Positions 21,694 to 28,257 of a DNA stretch of 28,257 nt are shown here, piece by piece. The notes below the pieces were generated by a model. That model worked only from the letters and a program-made list of their open reading frames with translations. It had not been told where the DNA came from and made no database searches. The position numbers were made by a program, and so were the translations under genes. Position 1 is the stretch's first letter. Each line of letters opens with the position of its first letter. Source of the stretch: Bigelowiella natans CCMP2755 (taxonomy: Eukaryota; Cercozoa; Chlorarachniophyceae); NCBI GenBank assembly GCA_000320545.1, contig ADNK01002506.1, positions 1 to 28,257 of the forward strand, written 5' to 3'.

Positions 21694-23504
21694 TCATTCT
21701 TGAAGCATGCCTGCTTGAATCATGCTTCGTCTTATTGTTATATCTTGGGCAATTTGATGGATGAAGTTTGTAAATTTTGAATAACTTGACTCATCTACAA
21801 TCTGCGTATCTACAAAAAGCAAAATCAATTGATGGATGGTAATCTCAACAAAACGAAACGTACACACTAAGGCACGCAAATCGGCAGGTGTGTCCACAGA
21901 ACATAAAACTTACATATGCATCTGGACGTATTTTGGCAGGCTGATGTGAAGAGTTCTACGATGTGACTACGAAACAAAGATGTTGAATGAAGTAATAAGA
22001 TGATGAATCTCTTTAGAACGTGACGAAACATTATTTTCAACCGAATGCTATCCTCAAAGCCTTCTCCTTCAAATTCATCTAAAATGCTACATATTCTAAT
22101 TGACGTCAACCGAAGCTGAGATGTAATAATCATGCGAGAATAAGGAGAACATGTAAACGGAGGGAGGTCACGAGATCACGACCTTATCTGCAAAGTCTTC
22201 TGGGTTTGTAAACATTATGACTATGGGTGTAGTCTTCAAGAGAAAACAGTTTCCGATTGATTTGAGTTGCAAGAATGCTTCCGTCAATTCGTTTTTCCAG
22301 ACATTGTTCTCATCGAAATTACTCTGGACATTTTTGCAACACAATTCTATTTTAAATATTCAATAACTTTAAGTGCAGATGGTGGTCAAGTAACCTTGTT
22401 AAAACCTGTGAGGGAGACCACGAAGAGTATTCCGGTTATTTCCTGAAAACAGCCCATCCATTTTCTATGACAACCTGCTTGCTGTCCCACATCTATGACA
22501 CTGGTAGCAAAAAGCAAGAATTAATCGTTGAAGTGATTTACGAATAATAATGGCACCAGTAATTGTCGTCCCTTGCTTTGAATTCCTAATTTTCAAAATT
22601 CATGGCGAAGTGTCACATAAATCATGTTCAAGTTGTTCTACATTGACATTTACCATTTCGCTCAGTCCGCATTTCTGTCTTCGATATCTCAGTATATCTT
22701 CAAATGATGGGATGTAGTCTATCCGTCTGATGGCATCCAACCTCTTGTAAAAATACGCGGCTAATTCAAAACACTTCTTTTTGCTATCGGGTTTTGCGTT
22801 GGACCATAAAGATTCTATTGCTGTACAAACTTCTTCAGTATAGCACTCCACATATTTGGGGAAAGATTCTTCAGATGTCATGGAAGTGCGCCTCTCTTCA
22901 TTTGATGAAAGATAATCCTTTAAAATTTGAGCCAAGGCAATTTTCTTCTGTTCAGTATCGTGACGACACATTGATATAGTTTCCTTCAGGAAGAAATTCT
23001 GAATATCAGCCTTGAATGACCCTCTCTCTCTGTTTCCAAAGCTAAAATAATTTGGAACATGACTATTTAGCTTCTTAAACATATCCATTGTATTCTTGCG
23101 GTTCCCTAATACAAGGAATCTGCTGATCTGTAAGTCATGCTTTCGATCGGCCAAGAGTTCTTGAGAAATCTTCCTATCTAACAACACTGCCTAACATTAA
23201 CATTACATGTGTGCAAACAAATTGTTAGCCGAATCTTACTCGTACGGAAATCAATATAGCCAGGAAAAACAACAGTGTGCATTTACCCAATGCATGTTAC
23301 TGACTACCTCTTTCTCATCAAGCTCATCGTATCCCCTTCGCCGCAAAGGCGTCTCCAGGTTCGCCTCCGAGCCCTGTTACGCATTGAGCATCACGAACAC
23401 ACAACGCACCCTCAGGTAGCAAAAATAATGAGCAAAACCACCTCACACTGGAAGTCCTCCACCAACTCAACGAACTCGGGCTCATCGCTGCAGCAGACGC
23501 CCAT
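21694..23504 (-). CDS. Divergent G-protein alpha subunit-like protein with degenerate GTP-binding motifs
   Basis: Exons in transcript order are 23504-23442, 23373-23308, 23190-22617, 22492-22395, 22323-22183, 22115-21914 and 21809-21694; they sum to 1260 nt in frame, 419 aa. The N-terminus MGVCCSD keeps the Gly2 myristoylation and Cys palmitoylation pattern of G-alpha. Homology is clear in AIESLWSN, CFELAAYFYKRLDAI and YIPSFEDILRYRRQKCGL, then VGQQ...HRKWMGCFQEITGILFVVSL and QDITIRRSMIQAGML. The GTP motifs are changed: P-loop GNRKNT (72-77) for GxGESGKST, K216 for the Mg-binding switch I Thr, Y235-VGQQ for DVGGQ, NPED (307-310) for NKxD, TSAC (371-374) for TCAT. The switch II Gln (239) and switch I Arg (213) remain. 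The join at 22617/22492 gives the same 16-residue spacing as in canonical G-alpha. GTP binding is probably lost; an anchored pseudo-GTPase is my inference. Confidence 0.85.
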
Positions 23505-23687
23505 TATTTCATTATTTCATCAAAGACGGCCGTCGCGAGGCGGATCAGCACGTGCGACATGCAGTCCTTTCCGCATATGCGACAGCCCTAAAACCTTGTC
23601 GCAGACTAAAACAGTACTGTTTGACTCTTTATTGTCGAACAGCAACACAATCTAAAAAAAAAAGGGGGGGGAGAACACAGGCGTACA
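23505..23687. promoter_or_regulatory. Short divergent intergenic region, probable bidirectional promoter
   Basis: Only 183 bp separate the start codons of the G-alpha-like gene (-) and the coiled-coil gene (+). It holds a duplicated attatttcatt word (23504-23519) and a run of ten A followed by eight G (23655-23671) close to the plus-strand start. I see no clear TATA box. A shared promoter is inferred from spacing only. Confidence 0.5.
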
Positions 23688-25869
23688 ATGGCGGTGGTCC
23701 CCGCCACCATTGGCCCGGTTTTGAAGGGAATTGACCAGTGCGAGGGCGATGATGGCTTCCAAACGACGATGGATCTGAGCCCGTTGGATGATGCCCGGAA
23801 GGAAGGGGGAGACCAGGTGCGTGGATACGTGTTGCATTAGTTGTTAGTTGAGCGGTCCTTCCAATTAGCACAACATGCATGTGCATCAATGTTAGCATGG
23901 CTGTTGATGACACGCTTTGCACTGGATGATGAGTAGAAATATTGATTTCATAGAGTAAGACGCAAAATGATTACAAAAAAATGGCCCAAGCACTCGATTC
24001 AGAGGTGACTCTAAGACTCTAAGCTCGAATGTTACAAGCTCCTGTGCACTTTAACCACTATTCTACTTTCGCAGATCGCAAAGATGAAGGACTCCTTCAG
24101 GGCATTGAAAGAAATGCAGGAGGAGTCGGTATGATATTTTCTAAGTCAAGTAGATGCATGTTCAGTAATTTCAGTGTATTTAGACGGAATTGATGAATGA
24201 AGAAATCAACGAGGAACTCCAAAACATCCAGAGATGCGAGAGAGAGATTGCCGAGAAAAGGGTCGTAGATACTATGTCAGTTGGTCAATCAATAGTGCTC
24301 ATCAATAAAAATACTAGGGAATCCTCCTCAAAACCTCAGAGGATTGTAGAAGCCGATCCACTCTCAGTTTAAAACGGCAACGACAGGTAGTGGAATTCTC
24401 AGAAATAGAGACGCTGTTCACTTAAACTTGTATGCTCAAGATTCAAAGCCTCACCGACAAAATCGAGGATATACGAGCCCAAGTTCGAGGTAGATATTTC
24501 TTGTTAAAATCTTGATTAACTTGGCTCTTATTAATTGGTCACATTAGCAATAGAGAACGCCAGTGATCTTCAGGAAAGAGCCGTCAGAGTTGAATACCAA
24601 CGCAATCGAAATCTGAAAGAGAAGCTGCACCAGGTAAGTGCGTGTAAAATTGAGGAGTTTTGACCAGGCGAATTGAAATTTGAATATATCAGGTCGAAGT
24701 CAGCAATGAAGAATACCAGGAAAGGATTAAGCTTGTGATTCAACGACAGGTTGGCTCATAACAAGATTTACTCAACAAAATTCTCAAATACTAACCACAT
24801 GGTGATTCAGGACCAAACATTGAAACGGTTAGAGGGACAGCTCCGAGCATCCAGGAATGCAGAGATTCGCGTCCAAAGAGTCATGAAAGTAGCTAATTTC
24901 AAGGTACTTTTCCACTGGCAAAACTAAATTCTTACTTTTTCGTAAAACAGCAAAAATCACTGAAGTTAGAAACCGAAAAGGAAGAACCGACTAGATCAAA
25001 CTCGTTGTATTATGACCGTATGGAACGTGGGAATGCTGAAAAGGCCTCAATGATACAGTATAGAAAGAGCGAAACGCCACGTCACTCGCGCACGCGACCA
25101 CGAATTATTCGTCACGCCGCAGGGCGTTCTCTTACAATAGTACCACCATCACGAAGAAGGGGACATTCTGCCCAAAGACCTGAGAAGAGATTAGATTTTG
25201 AATCAAGTGCCATGGACAACAGCAATGAACGGAAAACAGAGAACGAGGATATAGACAAAAAAATTATGCTGGTCGATTCAGTCGATTCCGCCGACCGGGA
25301 AAGAACAGTGTCAGATATAGTACACGGGTCAGATAAGAAAATTAAACATGAGACAAGAGGAAGCTCCCCATCACACTATGACTTTGTTACTTATGAAGAC
25401 TCGATTCATAAGCAAGGTACGTTCTAATGATAATCTCGATGGTTAACTCGGTATTTGATTGTTATCTTCGTTCTTGTTGTGCAAAGACGATGATGCAGAG
25501 AAAGTAGAAGATTTGTTGGATGACGTTGATTCTGTTGCATCTGGGGAAACAACCCGCATAGATCTAGAATCTATACCACGAGGTGGCACCGTTGACAACT
25601 TCAAAGAAGGTAGTGAACTGTGCGGAAATATAAGTGAATCGGAGAGTATTGCTGCCGACTCGCCAAGGAGTCACTCACAATCACCGAGGGGACTACACGG
25701 AAATCTTTCATGTTGCGGTATGTTTTTATCATCATCCAAAAGACATTCACATTCGAATACGCATACCCAAACAACAGAACAAATGGCAGAATTTTGCTGC
25801 ATGGTGTCAGGGGGACGAAAGTCTGGAAAGCAATCAAGTAAAAAGGTTGGTTTGTTATGTAACTCTTGA
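23688..25869 (+). CDS. Coiled-coil protein, nine exons, 464 aa
   Basis: Exons 23688-23816, 24075-24128, 24184-24261, 24441-24489, 24548-24633, 24693-24749, 24811-24903, 24951-25416 and 25487-25869 join in frame. The start MAVVPATIGPVLKG is the first ATG after the poly-A/poly-G tract. Residues about 44-185 form a long heptad-rich helix (MKDSFRALKEMQEE, INEELQNIQRCEREIAEKR, IQSLTDKIEDIRAQVR, LKRLEGQLRASRNAEIR). The C-terminal half is polar and looks disordered: basic stretches (PRHSRTRPRIIRH), acidic ones (DDDAEKVEDLLDDVD) and Ser/Arg-rich SPRSHSQSPRG. The donor of exon 3 (gtcgta after AEKR) is chosen because it continues the coiled coil; a later donor would insert about 18 residues. The family is not recognised. 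Its position 183 bp from the G-alpha-like gene suggests co-expression, nothing more. Confidence 0.75.
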
Positions 25870-27764
25870 ACATCTTGAAAGGTGGACATTCCAAGGCGAT
25901 ATATTTATATTTTATATGTATTGTGTGTGAGAGAGATGTGCGACAGTGAGAAGAGATGCGTGTGAATATACATATGCAGCCACATGCATGTGTGTGTCAA
26001 AAATAGTGTTATTTTTTGCCTCAACATGCGTGTCATTAGGAGTTTTCTGGTTTAGTTAGGCAAGGAGATCTTAAAAGTGATAAGGTGTGTCCAAATCATC
26101 ACATTTGCTTACCAATTCCATGATTAACTTTTTCGTTTTTACTATGAATCGTATGGTCTTGCACCGAAACTTTGTCCTTGTCGAAGATCGGCATCAATAG
26201 TTTCCACGCGAGTGAAATAGAGATTGGAGAAAATAGATCTTCCCTGAGAAGAGATTATGCAGAGAGCAATGCAAAAGAGGGCCAGTTTTGTGTCCTCATG
26301 TAAATGTAGTGCACATCAATTACGAATTTTAGCAGTCACACGTGTGATCAGTGTCCGCCATGATGATCATGCCACGTGTCGAGAAACTCTTGTTGAAGTG
26401 TCATTCACATGGCACATGTGTTCACTGAAAATTAAAAATGTTGAGGACAGCGTTTCTCATTGTTGTGCTGCATCACGCCAGCACTTCTAGACTTCCCAGT
26501 GTCTAGACTAGTAGACATTGATGATCACTGACCACTCACGCTGCACCACCACTGGACCAAGCTAGCAACGGCTGCTCTGTGTTGTTTTGACTCTGAACTC
26601 CAAGAGCTGGAGAGCACTCACACCCTCTTCTAGTCTTGAGTCAAAGGCACGTGCGGCGGCAACTTTGAAAATCACCTCCGACCTTGAGAATCACACTCCC
26701 CACAGTTGCCGAGCGAGGGGCTTGCGCAAGTTGAAGTTTTTCACCTTTTTTCCCACCGACTCATAAACTTGGTTTTGTCGATGTCGAGGGAAGCTCTGGA
26801 GCCGTGCTAGCGTGTGACAACCCTTGCACCAAGCCAGCAAGCTGGCAAGCTAGCAAGATCCTCACTCAGCTTGTCCATGTTCACATCAAGGGACTTCTTT
26901 GCCGTCCAAATTTGTCAGGTGCTAAAACTCTCTGCTAGTCTGGCGGGTGAATCAATTCGAACAAACACCTTCCTGTCAGGAAGAGTCTTTCACAATGTGA
27001 ACTCAACACACCAAGCGTCCCTCGTTGTGTGATGTGATCAACCGAGTCATCGGTCCAGCAGTGGCCGGCTAGCCGGGGCGACGCATCTCCAGCTCGTCTC
27101 TTTTGAAGTTGGCACGCTGGCTGCTGTGGTGGGTACAGTGGTGTCCTTGTGACTCTCCGACTTTCCCTCTAGCCCTCGCTAGCTCGCTCGCTAGCTAGCT
27201 CGGGCTTGTTGGCGCATCACACGCAGCGAGATTGTCCAGGACGTTGCCCACCCACCTCCATTCACTGGTTCAGTGCAAAGTTCCAGAACCAAAATCGCCA
27301 AGGGCTAGAGCGTGCATGCTGGCATGAATGAACGAAACGACGAAAAGTGTGATTGTGAGTTCTCGCAGAGTGCACGCATGTCACGTTTTTCGGACCCACC
27401 TGGCCACAATGAAGCGCGATTGTACGATTCAAGATTCGTTTTCACTTCAACATTCCAACATGAAGTTGCGCCACTTGCACTGCTGAATGAACAAAGGAAT
27501 GAAGCGATTCAGCTGCAGCGGTGCTGGCTAGCTGACATGGCTGGACGTGCCTCAAACAGGCGGTGGGCGGACTCATCCACAAGAAGTTTTGAAGCAAGAG
27601 AACGGAAGCATGGGGTTTTCACCTTGCGTCCAATTTTTATAGCGAAAATACGTAAAATTCACCTGGATTCCTACTCACGTTCTAAAAACTGATCCCTTTT
27701 TTTAATTTTTGGATGTCGCAGCACATAATTTGCCAGTGTTTCGTGCGAAAATTCGCTGGAGATC
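25870..27764. other. Gene-poor block with ctagct- and gtgcat-type repeats
   Basis: No supported exon was found. The composition resembles 620-4540 and 9520-11340, including the shared word cgtgctagcgtgtg at 26803 and a ctcgctagctcgctcgctagctagct run at 27175-27200. ORFs such as 27312-27692 (+) have no motif. The right end must contain the promoter of the gene starting at 27765. Confidence 0.55.
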
Positions 27765-28257
27765 ATGGCGTCGGGGCTGCTTCCTGGCCTGCCCCCGATG
27801 ACTCCGCGCAGTATTCTCTCTGTCACTGCCCTAATGCTGATTGGTTTCCTCCTCATGGTCTCGCACCAGATCAATACAATGTCCTTCACCGTCTTCGAGC
27901 TTAGGAAACAATTGGCAACGGTTGGTGAGGGGCGGGGGGGGGAGAGAGAGAGAGAGAAAAGTTCTCTCTTTCTGCGTTCGCGCACACGTCATCAAGTTCT
28001 GCGAGAGACCCCAAACACAGTCCCTTCCACCGTAAATAACGCTTTTTGGTTTGTTCCTTCAGCTTCAAGCTAAAGTGGATGGTGGGGCGGCGGGCGGACC
28101 GGGGAGCGAGAGCCGTGATACGACATTTGCAGCAGAATTCGTCCGAGGGACTTCTCATGAAGTTAGTGACGGGGAGGGGGGGGTCCCCATGTCTATCACG
28201 CTGGGACAGAAAATTCACTACGAGAAGGACAAGGACGAGTACTGCCCTTTTCATCAC
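27765..28257 (+). CDS. N-terminal part of a type II membrane protein, cut by the right edge
   Basis: Exon 1 (27765-27920, phase 0, donor gttggt) and exon 2 (28063-28257, after ttccttcag) are in frame and run off the window. The 52 residues of exon 1 have a short N-terminal stretch and a hydrophobic segment (ILSVTALMLIGFLLMVS, about 16-32), then TVFELRKQLAT. This is the layout of an uncleaved signal anchor followed by a luminal stem. Exon 2 is Gly/Glu/Asp-rich and then more ordered (SITLGQKIHYEKDKDEYCPFHH). Golgi glycosyltransferases and sulfotransferases have this shape, but no catalytic motif lies in the window, so the function is unassigned. The intron holds a short GA run. Confidence 0.6.

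Overview
The window is nuclear DNA from a eukaryote whose genes are rich in introns. Most genes here are chains of short exons separated by GT-AG introns of roughly 50-260 bp, and microsatellites (GA, CT, CA, TA, GTT, CTG, CAG/CAA, CAC/AAG) and G/C homopolymers sit inside introns and between genes. I cannot place the species. The intron style, a heterotrimeric G-protein alpha-like gene and the mixed gene content suit a unicellular or algal protist; this is inference. No bacterial operons, CRISPR arrays, tRNA, rRNA or intact transposons were seen.

Layout. 1-529 holds the last exon of a gene that enters from the left. 530-6630 is gene-poor, with degenerate repeats built on tgcatg, gtgcac and ctagc words, a perfect hairpin, a 16-bp-arm palindrome and a three-copy tandem repeat (5039-5500). 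6661-9519 (+) is a complete seven-exon DEAD-box RNA helicase of 486 aa. 9520-11340 is gene-poor and includes a 100-bp (TA)n tract. 11354-12399 (-) is a coiled-coil gene whose 5' end is unresolved, head-to-head with a two-exon CmcJ/AsaB-like 2-oxoglutarate oxygenase (12638-13980, +). 14917-17554 (-) is a twelve-exon gene for an unrecognised 378-aa protein, reconstructed here exon by exon. 19155-21058 (+) is an eight-exon gene for a 440-aa basic, proline-rich protein. 21694-23504 (-) and 23688-25869 (+) are a divergent pair only 183 bp apart: a seven-exon G-alpha-like gene and a nine-exon coiled-coil gene. 25870-27760 is gene-poor. 27765 to the right edge is the start of a type II membrane protein gene.

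The most notable object is the G-alpha-like gene. Its fold-level signature, lipid-anchor N-terminus (MGVCC) and open frame across seven exons are kept, yet the P-loop, the switch I threonine, the DxxG aspartate, the NKxD box and the TCAT box are all altered. It looks like a pseudo-GTPase derived from a heterotrimeric G-protein alpha subunit, or a very recent pseudogene. All exon boundaries were assigned by eye from reading frame and GT-AG signals; no transcripts or searches were available.
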